DNA of 64,000 bases from an uncultured Alistipes sp. (GTDB lineage Bacteria; Bacteroidota; Bacteroidia; Bacteroidales; Rikenellaceae), in contig NZ_CASFQD010000015.1 in the NCBI RefSeq assembly GCF_949296715.1, positions 1 through 64,000 on the forward strand, read 5' to 3'. Position numbers and translations under genes: made by a program. The notes below the pieces were generated by a model. That model searched no databases, was not told the DNA's origin, and saw only the letters and a list, made by a program, of their open reading frames with translations. Positions 42,301-50,675 of the stretch are shown here, piece after piece. Within the stretch, counting starts at the first letter, position 1; every line of letters starts with the position of its first letter.

Positions 42301-42506
42301 TACTTTCCGTTGATGTCGGTCGAGACACCCTGTGTCGTACCCTTGACCACGACGTTGGCTCCGATGGCGGGCTGGTCGTTCTCGTCGACGACCTTACCCG
42401 TTATCCTGTTCTGGGCCGATGCCGTGAAGGCCACGACCAGGGCGAGAAGGGCGAATACCCCTCTCAAGCCCAAGGCCCGGTTCATCATATATTTCATAAG
42501 TCTCAT
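39342..42506 (-). CDS. susC: SusC family TonB-dependent outer-membrane transporter
   Basis: 1054 residues from ATG 42506. Signal peptide, then the carboxypeptidase-D-like domain (ITGKVVDENDQPAIGANVVV, about 34-112) and the SusC plug signature DEIVVVGYGAQRR. Plug blocks include LYIVDGFQVDN, IQSIEVLKDASSSAIYGSR and ANGVVMVTTKSGKKG, followed by a 22-strand-type barrel ending in KVYTFGVDLTF. It imports heparin/heparan oligosaccharides into the periplasm with TonB energy. Partner SusD is downstream and a surface-binding lipoprotein lies 12 bp upstream in the operon. No N-terminal STN/anti-sigma domain, consistent with HTCS rather than sigma/anti-sigma control. Confidence 0.97.
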   Translation of the reverse strand: MRLMKYMMNRALGLRGVFALLALVVAFTASAQNRITGKVVDENDQPAIGANVVVKGTTQGVSTDINGKYTLSVQKGAVLVFSYLGYKPQEVKVSTQTAIDIKLEPEANVMDEIVVVGYGAQRRSDLTGSVSSVSAKDVEGFKSGSVMEALGGQIAGVQITATDGTPGAGFDIKVRGVGSVNGDTSPLYIVDGFQVDNIDYIANSDIQSIEVLKDASSSAIYGSRAANGVVMVTTKSGKKGRPVVSYNGSASYREISKTLDLLSPYEFVKLQTEAWPDKFSTTYYRAGNDEDGNPYRYQSLDDYIGVGGVDWQSETFRPTWSQDHNISISGGSDKTTYAFSFSDYLENGIFRNSGFNKITGKMRITHQVSKWLTVDATVNYANTDKRGMGTSGDNGRFNILGQILRYRPTGGLRMTDEELLHSAIDPLELESSESLSQVNPITQAESVVDTRKAEMWSGNVALNFKLGKGWTFKTAGTYNTTNTRYYKFYMTGSKEAYRNGQTPYGSTQVTRNVRWTNYNYLTYKYSRKNGHAFDVMLGQETAYQGSEYVLAGATDFPFDNLGNYNLGLGATPSTADSDRSEKMLVSFFARGNYNYKDRYLFTATIRADGSTVFSKNNKWGYFPSFSAAWRVSEEKFMKQQEVISNLKLRAGWGMVGNDRITNYLSMELYSQGKYGYGNNVITVLSPKQLANEDIKWEASQSTNVGVDLGLFNNRLNVTADFFLKDTKDLLMAANLPYVTGFASQWQNVGKIRNKGIELAINTTNIASRSGFRWTTDLNISFIRNELRELADNAKEMQTSASWNSEYSGYDYTARIGQSLGLIYGYVFDGVYQTSDFNVNAATGEYVLKEGVADISDHAGVAVEPGMVKYKDVDGDGVITTKDRTVIGNGTPKWYGGITNTLSYKGVDFSFMFQFNYGNDVYNATRMYASQTQDQRSNMMAEIADRWTPTNASNKVPAWDGYVKNELYSRFIEDGSFLRLKNMTLGYTFPQQWTRKFYVSKLRIYFTAQNLFVVTGYSGYDPEVSMRASNPMTPSLDWGAYPKSKVYTFGVDLTF

Positions 42507-42518
42507 GTTCAGTTAGGT

Positions 42519-44618
42519 TTAAAATTTCTCATCGAACCAGATCCAGAGCGGGAAGACCTGCGTTCCGCCGTTGACACCGCCCTGGTTGCCGTCGGTCACA
42601 TAGGTCATCTGACCCAGGAAGGCGCCGTTGGCCGCCACGTTGTTCGCGTCGATCCACTTGTTGGCGTTGACTACGACCGACTTGGTGGTCGGGTCGACGT
42701 AAAGCAGGGCCGAACCCAGACGCGACGAGTTGGAGTAGTACGATACGGGGTCTTTCGATCCGGTGTTGACAGTTGCGGAACCGACGCTCGTGTAGTACGC
42801 GGTCCACATCTGGTTCATGAAGCTGCCGGCAACACTCGGCTGTCCGTCAACGTGCGAGTCGGGACCGTTGAAGTTGTAGTAGTTGAACGTGCGGCGGTAG
42901 TCCATCAGGAACATCGCAGGCTCGACACCCGTCACAACGGGAGCCACCGACGTGCCGCCGCGGCGCGGGTTCACCTGGAAGACGAACGGCGTGTAGTGGA
43001 TCGTCACACCGCTGACCGTCTGTGCGAACGAGAAGAAGACGGGCACCGTCACCGACGTTTCGCCGACCTTGCCCTTGCCGGCCGTGGCCGTCACGAGAAT
43101 CAGACCGCCGTTCTTGGCATTGAAGCCCGCGGGCGAGAGTTCGCCGGTCGAGCTGTCGATCGTCGAGTTCTTGCACTGGTGCTTGATCTTGATCGACCAC
43201 GTGAGCTCCGTACCGGGCTTGGCGTCGGTCGTCGGCATGAGCCTGAGCGACGTCAGTTCGTCGGCCGTGGCGCAGCGGTACTGGCTTGCATAGTTCTCCG
43301 CGGGCGACAGACCGAGGTTGTTGCCGTAGTGGATTGTCGTGAAATAGTAGGGATTCTCCTTGACCGTGAGCGAAAGCGTCGTCTCGGCCTCGCCCTTCGT
43401 GTTCGCCGCCTTGACCGGCACCTCGAACGTGCCAATCGGAATCGAGTGGCCCTTCGCGGCGGAGATGTCGCCCGTCACGGCGTCAATCGAGAGCTGCCCT
43501 TGCAGTTCGGCGGGCAGGTCGCCCAGCGAGAAGGTCACCTCGTCACCGACGAATCCGGCCTTCTTCGACGCCTTGAATTCGCCGCCCTGGATCGCCTCGA
43601 CGGGATCGTAGGCGAACGTCGACGCCTCGATCGGCGCGATGTAGGCGATGACGGTCAGCTTGTAGGCCGCATCGAAGTCGGTCGAGCCGTAGCTGTTGCT
43701 CACCGTCAGATTGACCGTATAGACGTCGTCGATGGGCAGTTCGTTGCCGGCCTCCACCGAGATCACGCCCGTCGCCGGGTCGATCCGTATCTTGTCCGTC
43801 TCGGGCTCGACGCTCTTGACGGCCCAGGCCACCTCTTCGGGCGAGCCCTTCAGCGTCGGCGCCGTGCTCTGGAATGCCATGTTGTACTCCATGCGGCCCG
43901 CAGCCGAGGGATAGCGCACCTCGAGCGGTTCGCTCGTGATGCGAGCCGTCAGCAGGTCCGAATAGGTCATCGAACCGGCATAGGTCTCGATCTTGATCCC
44001 GAGGGGATAGTTGCCCGGCATGACCTCGCCGTCGAAGGTGCGGTTATAGGTAATGACGCCCTCCTTCGAGATGGTGAAGTATTCGCAGCCTTCGGTCTGC
44101 ACGAGCGAGTAGTTGACGATCGAGACCGACTCACCGACGGGTTTGACCGTCACCGAAGCCTCCGTCGAGGCCAGTTCGGCATAGGGGATTTCGAGCGTCG
44201 CGGAGCTCACCTCGATCGCCTCGGGCGTCGACGGTGCCATCTGCACGACGAAGATATCCTTGAAACGGTAATTCCGGCCGCCGGCCACGCACGTCAGCGT
44301 CAGCTTGTAGACGCCGGGGGTGAGGTTGTCCGTATCGGAGATGGTGACCACGCCGCTCTCGGCATTGATCGAGAAGCAGCCGGTCTCCACGGCCGTGTCA
44401 TCGAGCGTGACGCCCGCCACGGCGAAAGCCGAGGGCGCGGGACCCTTGTAGGTGGGCGTACCCGAGACGAAATTCATCGAGGGGCCGATGTCGACGACCG
44501 TGGGATAGAACAGTTGCAGGCCGCCGCTCGACGTATCATCGTTTTCGCAGGCCGTGAAGCCCGTCACACACAGGAGGGCCAGCGCTGCGAAGCACATGTT
44601 TCGAAACATTGATTTCAT
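42519..44618 (-). CDS. Surface glycan-binding lipoprotein (SusE/F position)
   Basis: 699 residues from ATG 44618. Signal peptide ending in lipobox FTAC, then an acidic linker (ENDDTSSGG). The body is a string of Ig/cadherin-like repeats with the pattern IxxxTGxISxxxG (FSINAESGVVTISDTDNL, IRIDPATGVISVEAG, LSIDAVTGDISAAKG, STIDSSTGELSPAGF). A C-terminal domain of about 180 residues begins near residue 520 (FVFQVNPRRGGTSVAPVVTG) and ends TQVFPLWIWFDEKF. This matches the layout I recall for BT4661-type heparan-binding SGBPs, where the C-terminal domain binds glycan. Located between a PL12 gene and susC. Confidence 0.88.
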   Translation of the reverse strand: MKSMFRNMCFAALALLCVTGFTACENDDTSSGGLQLFYPTVVDIGPSMNFVSGTPTYKGPAPSAFAVAGVTLDDTAVETGCFSINAESGVVTISDTDNLTPGVYKLTLTCVAGGRNYRFKDIFVVQMAPSTPEAIEVSSATLEIPYAELASTEASVTVKPVGESVSIVNYSLVQTEGCEYFTISKEGVITYNRTFDGEVMPGNYPLGIKIETYAGSMTYSDLLTARITSEPLEVRYPSAAGRMEYNMAFQSTAPTLKGSPEEVAWAVKSVEPETDKIRIDPATGVISVEAGNELPIDDVYTVNLTVSNSYGSTDFDAAYKLTVIAYIAPIEASTFAYDPVEAIQGGEFKASKKAGFVGDEVTFSLGDLPAELQGQLSIDAVTGDISAAKGHSIPIGTFEVPVKAANTKGEAETTLSLTVKENPYYFTTIHYGNNLGLSPAENYASQYRCATADELTSLRLMPTTDAKPGTELTWSIKIKHQCKNSTIDSSTGELSPAGFNAKNGGLILVTATAGKGKVGETSVTVPVFFSFAQTVSGVTIHYTPFVFQVNPRRGGTSVAPVVTGVEPAMFLMDYRRTFNYYNFNGPDSHVDGQPSVAGSFMNQMWTAYYTSVGSATVNTGSKDPVSYYSNSSRLGSALLYVDPTTKSVVVNANKWIDANNVAANGAFLGQMTYVTDGNQGGVNGGTQVFPLWIWFDEKF

Positions 44619-44640
44619 AGGTATTCAGGGAGTTTTGAGG

Positions 44641-47559
44641 TTACAGCGTATAGGTGAGCTTGTAGGTCTTGCCGCCGACCGTCACGCGCACCGTCGCACC
44701 CGAGGTCTCGGCCTCGATCGACATGGCGCACTCCTCGGCCGAAGCGTCGGCCGTGGGCAGCAGCAGCGTGGCGAAGCGCACCACGTCGTCCGAAGCCGCC
44801 TTCTCGACATTGATCTGGTAGGCCTGACGCTCCGAAGAGGTGTCGGTCTGATAGGAGACGAAGCCCTCCATGCTCTTGAACTGCGAGGCGGTTTTGCCCG
44901 TCGCCGTGCGCACGAGGAGGTTGTTGCCGTCGGCGAACTCGGTGTGGAATCCGCCCTCCTGCTCGTCGAGCACGACCTGTGCGTCGGAGCCTTCGGTGAT
45001 GTTGAAGTTCAGGTTGAGGGTACCCTCGGCCGTGCCGCGGGCCTCGTCGAGCAGCACATAGAACTTGTCATCAACCATGAAGACCGTGCGGCGGTGCGTC
45101 AGGCCGGAATACGACGGGTTCTCCAGGACGAGCACCTCGTAGGCGAACGTCGACGTGGACTTCGACTCCTGCTTGAGCATGCGGCCGTCGCCCCAGACGT
45201 TCTCACCGTTGAGCGTCAGCGTATTGTGTGCCGTCGATGCGGCATACTTGCGGCGCTGGGCGTTGGACGAGGAGTTGCCTCCGTAGGTATAGCAGCCCGA
45301 ATCGGGGAAGAAGTTGCGTCCCTTGACCCACAGTTCGAACGTATTGTTGTCGTACTGGCGGTGCCACTTCTCCGACGGGTCGTCGGGCGTGTTCTGGAGC
45401 ACCATCATCATGTTGTCCATCGTCCAGCCCGTGCGCATCACGTAGTAACCGCCGTCGGGGAAGGTCTTGACCTTCGTGTCGGGCATCGTGCCCTGTGCTC
45501 CCGAAGTGGCCATCCACAGCATCTGCTGGTTCTCGGGGAAGAGGTTGTAGTAGTTGTTCAGGTTGCGCGTCAGCACGCTCTTGGTCCACGTGTTGCGGCG
45601 CGTGTCGGCCATGTTGGGCACCGTATAGTCGGGATAGATCATGTTCATGACCACGTCGGTCATGTTGCGCATCGCCTCGACGTAGCTTGCCGGGAAGCGG
45701 TCGGCCTGGTTGTTGACCTGTGCAAGCAGCATCGCCGAGCGGAAATCCTCGATGCTCGAAATGTGGTAGTGCAGGTCACCGTCCATGAGCCAGCCGTCGG
45801 GGAAGTACTGTGCCGTCACCTCGCGGTTGAGCACGCCCGAACCGCTGTCGACCCACGACGCCGAGTTCTTCAGCTCGGGGAAGAGCACGCCGGCATAGGT
45901 CACGGCCTGGGCCTGCGTGATGAGGTGGTTCGAGGTCGTCGAGTAGTTCTTGACGATGTGGTTGATCTGCTCGTCGAGGTGGTAGTAAACCGTAGCCAGC
46001 CACTCGGCCGTGATCGACTCCGACTGCTGGTAGTACTCCAGCAGGGCGCACTGGTCGTACATGCGCGCCGCCACGTCGAGCGGACGCCACGACCAGCCCG
46101 CATTGCGGTACTGCTCGGGCAGGTTCTCGGGATAGGTCGTATAATCAAGGTCGATGTCGGCCTTGGGATTCTGACGCAGCCAGTCGCCGTAGACCTCGAT
46201 CCAGTTCTGCACGTACTTCTCGTCGCCCGTCGCATAGTAGGTCTTGGCCTGCGGAACCATCCACTGGAAGCGGTGCAGCTGGTAGCGCTGCTCCTGATCG
46301 CGCGACGGCCAGTAGGTCCAGTCGATGCCGTCGTCCTTGAGGTACGAGTACGGAATCTGCGCATCGGCATCCTCAAAGAAGTTCTTGACATAGAAGCGGT
46401 AGCCGTTCTCCTTGAGCGCGTAGTCGGCCCAGTTCTGCTCGGCGGCCGTCGGCGCCGTGTTCGCAAGGTCGACATTGGGGTTCAGGCCGTGCGTGCGGGA
46501 GCGGTAGTAGCTCAACAGTTCGTCGAGCGCCATGTAGTAGTCGCCCGAGTCATAGGCCCGCTTCACCTTCGACAGACCGCTGTAATCGAGGTCCAGCACC
46601 TCGAAGACCGAGGCGTCGATACCCTGGTTCATCGATCCCGAGCCGCTCTCGACCCACGCGGCGGCATTCTTCATCTCGGGGAAGATCGTACCGGCGCGGA
46701 AGACCGCATGGGCCTCGCGGGCCTTCAGGTCGGCATCCTCCGAATAGTTGTCCATGACATGCGCGGCCTGCTCGGCGACGTTCGAGAGGAACGACGAGAA
46801 GAGCTGCGGCGTGAAGGAGGCCGACTGCATGAAGTAGTAGAGCAGGTCGCACTGGTCCTCCAGACGGTAGGCCACGTCGATCGGGCGCCACGCATAGAGC
46901 ATCTCGACCTGGTCGGCCTCGACGGGCTGCGAAGCGGGATCGCCGTCGTAGTCGATGTTGCCCGTCGGACGGGGATACTTGGCCAGCCAGTCCGAATAGA
47001 CATTCGCCCAGGCCGTGAAGTACTTTTCATCGAGCGACGTGCGGTAGGCCTTGCCCTGGGGCGCCATCCACTGGAAGCGGTGCACGCGGTAGTGCTGTTC
47101 GGCGTCGGCCGACTGGGCCGTCCAGTCCAGCTTGCCCGAAACGGCATAGGAGTAGGGTTTGTCGCCGTCCATGTAGCCCTCGACATAGAAGCGGTATTCG
47201 CCGTCGGTCGCATAGTCGGCCCACGCCTGCTCCTCGGCCGTGATCGTCGGCGCGATGAGGTTGACGTTGCCGTTGACGACGTCCGTGCGGCTGCGGTAGT
47301 ACTCCAGCAGCGCCTGGGCGGCCAGGTAGTACTGGCCCGATTCGTAGTAGGACTTCACGGCGGAGAGTCCCGGCTTGGAGAGGTCCAGCGCCTCGAACAC
47401 CCGGGCATCGATCACACTGTTGTCGGGAGTGGCAGTCTCGGTTGTCTCCGTAGTCGTGCTCCCGCCGGCCCCCATCAGGTCATCGCTCAGACACCCCGTG
47501 AAGAACGGGACGGCAATGACAAGACAAAGTACCGGAATCTTCGTAAAGATTCGTTTCAT
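44641..47559 (-). CDS. PL12-family lyase lipoprotein with internally duplicated toroid domain
   Basis: 972 residues, about 280 more than usual PL12 enzymes. Lipobox FFTGC then a Thr-rich linker. Residues about 48-325 (VIDARVFEALDLSKPGLSAV...) repeat as about 326-600 (GIDASVFEVLDLDYSGLSKV...), so the N-terminal toroid part is present twice. Only the second copy has the expected catalytic set: Asn544 (SNHLITQAQ), Tyr598 (LHYHISSI) and His733 (KWHRQYDNNTFEL). In copy one the Asn position is Asp277 (ADLKAREAH). The rest is the heparinase II/III sandwich. As a lipoprotein next to SGBP/SusCD it is probably the surface endolyase, and the extra copy may be a binding module. Confidence 0.92.
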   Translation of the reverse strand: MKRIFTKIPVLCLVIAVPFFTGCLSDDLMGAGGSTTTETTETATPDNSVIDARVFEALDLSKPGLSAVKSYYESGQYYLAAQALLEYYRSRTDVVNGNVNLIAPTITAEEQAWADYATDGEYRFYVEGYMDGDKPYSYAVSGKLDWTAQSADAEQHYRVHRFQWMAPQGKAYRTSLDEKYFTAWANVYSDWLAKYPRPTGNIDYDGDPASQPVEADQVEMLYAWRPIDVAYRLEDQCDLLYYFMQSASFTPQLFSSFLSNVAEQAAHVMDNYSEDADLKAREAHAVFRAGTIFPEMKNAAAWVESGSGSMNQGIDASVFEVLDLDYSGLSKVKRAYDSGDYYMALDELLSYYRSRTHGLNPNVDLANTAPTAAEQNWADYALKENGYRFYVKNFFEDADAQIPYSYLKDDGIDWTYWPSRDQEQRYQLHRFQWMVPQAKTYYATGDEKYVQNWIEVYGDWLRQNPKADIDLDYTTYPENLPEQYRNAGWSWRPLDVAARMYDQCALLEYYQQSESITAEWLATVYYHLDEQINHIVKNYSTTSNHLITQAQAVTYAGVLFPELKNSASWVDSGSGVLNREVTAQYFPDGWLMDGDLHYHISSIEDFRSAMLLAQVNNQADRFPASYVEAMRNMTDVVMNMIYPDYTVPNMADTRRNTWTKSVLTRNLNNYYNLFPENQQMLWMATSGAQGTMPDTKVKTFPDGGYYVMRTGWTMDNMMMVLQNTPDDPSEKWHRQYDNNTFELWVKGRNFFPDSGCYTYGGNSSSNAQRRKYAASTAHNTLTLNGENVWGDGRMLKQESKSTSTFAYEVLVLENPSYSGLTHRRTVFMVDDKFYVLLDEARGTAEGTLNLNFNITEGSDAQVVLDEQEGGFHTEFADGNNLLVRTATGKTASQFKSMEGFVSYQTDTSSERQAYQINVEKAASDDVVRFATLLLPTADASAEECAMSIEAETSGATVRVTVGGKTYKLTYTL

Positions 47560-47589
47560 AAGCTATTGGTTTAGGTTGTTGACTGATAA

Positions 47590-48780
47590 TCAGAGTTGCT
47601 GCGGGTCGAGCCCCCGGAGCTTCAGGTAGCGGCCCAGCGCCTCGAGGTAGTAGTAGTCCGCATAATTGAGCGGCGTGTCGATCTCGCTGTTGGCGGGCAG
47701 GTGGCCGACGCTGTGCATCAGGATGAAACCGCCGTTGGTTCCCTTCTGCGCGAGGTAGGCGTCCGACGAGAGGTTCATCAGGAGCGTCTCGGCATAATCG
47801 AAGTACTTTTGCCCCTCGGGAACGAGCGTCGAGAGTTCGAAGAGTGCCGACGACATGACGGCTGCGGCCGAAGCGTCGCGCGGAGCCGCGGGGATGTCCG
47901 GCGCATTGTAGTCCCAGTAGGGAATGCGGTCCTCGGGCGTGGCGGGATGGTTCATAATGAAGGCGGCGATGCGCTCGGCATGGTCGAGATACCTGCGATC
48001 GCCCGTCTCACGGTAGCACATCGTATAGCCGTAGAGGCCCCACGCCTGGCCGCGCGCCCAGGCCGACGAGTCCGAATAGCCCTGGAACGTGCCCTGGCTC
48101 TCGACCGTGCCGTCGTCGTTGTAGCTCACGACATGGTACGAACTGCAGTCCTCGCGGAAGTGGTTTTTCATCGTGATGTCGGCATGACGCACGGCCACGT
48201 CGCGGTATTTCGGGTCTCCGGTGTGCTTCGAGGCCCAGAAGAGCATCTCCAGGTTCATCATGTTGTCGATGATGACCGGGTAGTTCCACTCGCCGAAGTC
48301 CCACGAGCGGATCAGGCCGATGGCCGGGTCGCAGCGCGAGATGAGGCTGTTGGCGGCCTCGACGATCACCTCGGCCGAGTGGGCGTCGTGCTCGATGAGC
48401 TGCTGGTTGCCGAAGCTGCAGAAGACCATGAAGCCCAGGTCGTGCGTCCCCTTATAATATTGTATTCCCTCCAGCCGTTCGGTATACTTGCGCGCGGCGG
48501 CATGGAGCGTCTCGTCGCCCGTCAGCCCGTAGCAGAGCCACAGCGAGCCGGGGAAGAAGCCGCTGGTCCAGTCCTTGGCGTCGATGCACTTGAATTTGGG
48601 CATCAGCGAACGCGGGAAGCCCGGGAGGGTGTCGAATTCGGCTGCGGCCTGTTCGAGCTGGAAACGCGCGCAGTCGATGCCGCGTTTCACGGCGGCGACT
48701 TTCGGATCACGGTCTGCGGTGCAGGAGGCCAGGGCGAAAAAGGCCAGCAGGCCGAGAGTCGGAAGCAGATTTTTTCTCAT
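47590..48780 (-). CDS. GH88 unsaturated glucuronyl hydrolase
   Basis: 396 residues from ATG 48780. Signal peptide with lipobox FALASC. Alpha6/alpha6 barrel with the family blocks DWTSGFFPGSLWLCY, THDLGFMVFCSFG (first catalytic-type Asp), FGEWNYPVIIDNMMNLEML (second Asp), SSAWARGQAWGLYGYTMCY and YWDYNAPDIPAAPRDASAAA. It hydrates and releases the 4,5-unsaturated uronic acid left by the lyases. First gene of operon C. The promoter (48823) and operator-like repeat (48886-48926) lie upstream. Confidence 0.95.
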   Translation of the reverse strand: MRKNLLPTLGLLAFFALASCTADRDPKVAAVKRGIDCARFQLEQAAAEFDTLPGFPRSLMPKFKCIDAKDWTSGFFPGSLWLCYGLTGDETLHAAARKYTERLEGIQYYKGTHDLGFMVFCSFGNQQLIEHDAHSAEVIVEAANSLISRCDPAIGLIRSWDFGEWNYPVIIDNMMNLEMLFWASKHTGDPKYRDVAVRHADITMKNHFREDCSSYHVVSYNDDGTVESQGTFQGYSDSSAWARGQAWGLYGYTMCYRETGDRRYLDHAERIAAFIMNHPATPEDRIPYWDYNAPDIPAAPRDASAAAVMSSALFELSTLVPEGQKYFDYAETLLMNLSSDAYLAQKGTNGGFILMHSVGHLPANSEIDTPLNYADYYYLEALGRYLKLRGLDPQQL

Positions 48781-48822
48781 TCGGTTTCGGTATTAGTTCA
48801 GGTTAGACATTTTATCGCAATA

Positions 48823-48830
48823 CAAAAATA
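48823..48830 (-). promoter_or_regulatory. -7 element of operon C (GH88-PL12-SGBP-SusC-SusD)
   Basis: TATTTTTG on the minus strand (exact TAnnTTTG), 42 bp before the ATG at 48780, with no TTTG box at -33. Confidence 0.7.
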
Positions 48831-48885
48831 TCGAAAGGCTGCCGGAGAGAGGCCGAGAATTACATAATTGATTTTCAAAACCGCT

Positions 48886-48926
48886 CAAAAAGGCTTCGAT
48901 TTTGTGCAGACAAATATTGAATTTGT
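48886..48926 (-). promoter_or_regulatory. Putative HTCS operator of operon C
   Basis: Minus strand: ACAAATTC (48926-48919), 13 bp, ACAAAATCGAA (48905-48895), then GCCTTTTTG. Half-sites start 21 bp apart and the GAA ends exactly 64 bp upstream of the -7 element at 48830. A GGGCC/GGCCC block (48935-48950) lies just outboard. Confidence 0.75.
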
Positions 48927-48967
48927 CCAAAACGGGCCTCCGAGGGCCCTGTGACGGGGGGTCCGTA

Positions 48968-49017
48968 CAAACAACAAAACGCGGGGGAACCGCACCTCCA
49001 CGTGCGATTCCCCCGCG
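48968..49017 (-). terminator. Terminator of the MBL/SDR operon
   Basis: On the minus strand GCGGGGGAA (49008-49016) pairs with TTCCCCCGC (48981-48989), with an inner stem GCAC/GTGC. A T-rich stretch (TTTTGTTGTTTG) follows. Confidence 0.75.
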
Positions 49018-49048
49018 CTCGGCGGCGGAAAAAGTATCCGGCGGACCG

Positions 49049-49864
49049 TTATTTGAAGGGTGAATCCGGCTCTTTGGACATCACCCAGTAGAACATCCGG
49101 TCGAGGAACGCCGGGGCGAACTTCTTGACGAAATGGGTCGCGCGCCCCTCGGCCTCCATCAGGCAGAGGCGCTTGCGGCGCAGGATGCCGCGCCCCACGA
49201 TGCGGGCCACCTGCTCGGCCGTCATCATCTTCGACTCGTCACGCGGCGTCTCGCCCTGCTGCGACCCGTCGGCCGTGAGGGCCGAGAAGCGGACGTTCGA
49301 CGCCGTGAAGCCCGGGCAGGCGATCATCACGTGCAGTCCCTTCTTGAGGTTCTCGATGCGCAGCGTCTCCAGGAAGCCCGTCATGGCGTACTTCGAGGCC
49401 GAATAACCCGTGCGGCCGGGCAGTCCGTGCAGTCCCGCCACCGACGAGATGCCGACGATCGAGCCCTTCGTCGCCTGCAGATACGGCAGCGCATACTTGC
49501 AGCAGTTGACCGCGCCCCAGAAATTCACGTCCATGAGCCGGTGCAACACCGAAAGGTCCACGTCGTCGAAGATCGCACGCATCGAGAGCCCCGCATTGCA
49601 GATCAGCACGTCGATGCGCCCGTATTCGCGCACGGCCGTGTCGATGAGCGCGCGGCACTCCTCGGGTACCGTAACGTCCACGCCGCAGTAGACGGCCTGA
49701 CCGCCCCGCGAGCGGATATCCCCCGCGATGAGCTGCAACTTCTGCACGCTGCGCGCGCCCAGCACCACCCGGGCGCCCTCCGCGGCGTAGACCCGGGCCA
49801 TTGCCTCGCCGATACCCGACGAAGCGCCGGTGATCACGATCACCTTCTCCTTGAGTGTTTTCAT
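49049..49864 (-). CDS. Short-chain dehydrogenase/reductase
   Basis: 271 residues, Rossmann fold with cofactor motif TGASSGIGEA, NAG in VLICNAGLSMR, the catalytic Ser in GISSVAGLHG and YSASK (Tyr/Lys). The GARS motif at the end of beta-2 favours NADP. A C-terminal amphipathic stretch (FVKKFAPAFLDRMFYWVM) resembles membrane-associated classical SDRs. The substrate is unknown. It starts 4 bp after the PhnP-like gene, so the two are co-transcribed. Confidence 0.9.
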   Translation of the reverse strand: MKTLKEKVIVITGASSGIGEAMARVYAAEGARVVLGARSVQKLQLIAGDIRSRGGQAVYCGVDVTVPEECRALIDTAVREYGRIDVLICNAGLSMRAIFDDVDLSVLHRLMDVNFWGAVNCCKYALPYLQATKGSIVGISSVAGLHGLPGRTGYSASKYAMTGFLETLRIENLKKGLHVMIACPGFTASNVRFSALTADGSQQGETPRDESKMMTAEQVARIVGRGILRRKRLCLMEAEGRATHFVKKFAPAFLDRMFYWVMSKEPDSPFK

Positions 49865-49868
49865 TGTG

Positions 49869-50675
49869 TCAGATTGAATTTTCCTCCTCCCGGCCGCCGA
49901 CCTCCACGCTCAAGCCGTCCCAGGCGAGCCGGACGCCCGGAGGCATCGTCGGCTCCGTCGCGGCGTGCAGCCCGATTTCGTGGGACATGTGCGTGAGGTA
50001 GGCCGCACGCGGCGCAACGCGGCGGATGAGCGCCAGGGCCTCGGCCACATTGAAATGCGACGGATGCTCCTTGAAACGCAGGGCGTTGACCACCAGGGTG
50101 TCCACCCCGGCGAGCTTCTCCACCTCGGCATCGGCGATCGTCTTGAAATCGGTCAGGTAGGCCAGCGGCCCGATGCGGTAGCCCGTCACGGTGAACCGCT
50201 CCGAGTGGCGGCCCGACACGGGCACGACCTCCACCCCGCAGACCGTGAACGGCCGCTCCGTGTCGATCTCGTGCAGTTCGATCTCGGGAGCCCCGCGGTA
50301 CTTGTCCTGCTCGAAGGCGTAGTCGAAATCCTTGCGCACGCACGCCAGCGTCCGCGGCGCGGCATAGATGTCCACGCGGTGGATCGTCGGCGGGTAGTCA
50401 ACGAAATTGAAGGCCCGCACGTCGTCCAGACCGCCGATGTGGTCCTTGTGCTCGTGCGTCAGCAGGATGCCGTCGATGTGCCGCACGCCGGCGCGGAGCA
50501 TCTGGTAGCGGAAATCGGGCCCGGCGTCGATGACCAGCCGCACGCCGCGCGTCTCGACCATGGCCGAGGTGCGCAGGCGCCGGTCCCGGGGGTCGGGCGA
50601 CGCACAGACCCCGCAGCGGCAGCCGATGACGGGCACGCCCTGCGAAGTACCGGTTCCCAGAAATGTGAGTCTCAT
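49869..50675 (-). CDS. PhnP-like MBL-fold metallo-hydrolase
   Basis: 268 residues from ATG 50675 (MRLTFLGTGTSQGVPVIGC). It has a Cys pair near the start (CRCGVC), the MBL metal motif THEHKDHIGG, VSGRHSERF, LTDFKTIAD and the last His in YLTHMSHEIG. The GTGTSQGVP start and Cys motif place it in the PhnP-like group of phosphodiesterases acting on small cyclic phosphates. No phn genes are near, so the natural substrate is open. First gene of a two-gene operon with the SDR. Confidence 0.9.
   Translation of the reverse strand: MRLTFLGTGTSQGVPVIGCRCGVCASPDPRDRRLRTSAMVETRGVRLVIDAGPDFRYQMLRAGVRHIDGILLTHEHKDHIGGLDDVRAFNFVDYPPTIHRVDIYAAPRTLACVRKDFDYAFEQDKYRGAPEIELHEIDTERPFTVCGVEVVPVSGRHSERFTVTGYRIGPLAYLTDFKTIADAEVEKLAGVDTLVVNALRFKEHPSHFNVAEALALIRRVAPRAAYLTHMSHEIGLHAATEPTMPPGVRLAWDGLSVEVGGREEENSI

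Noticed and set aside
39225..44612. Plus-strand open frame of about 1795 codons opposite SusD, SusC and the glycan-binding lipoprotein
   Set aside because: Spans three convincingly coding minus-strand genes and their gaps; composition is typical of an antisense shadow.
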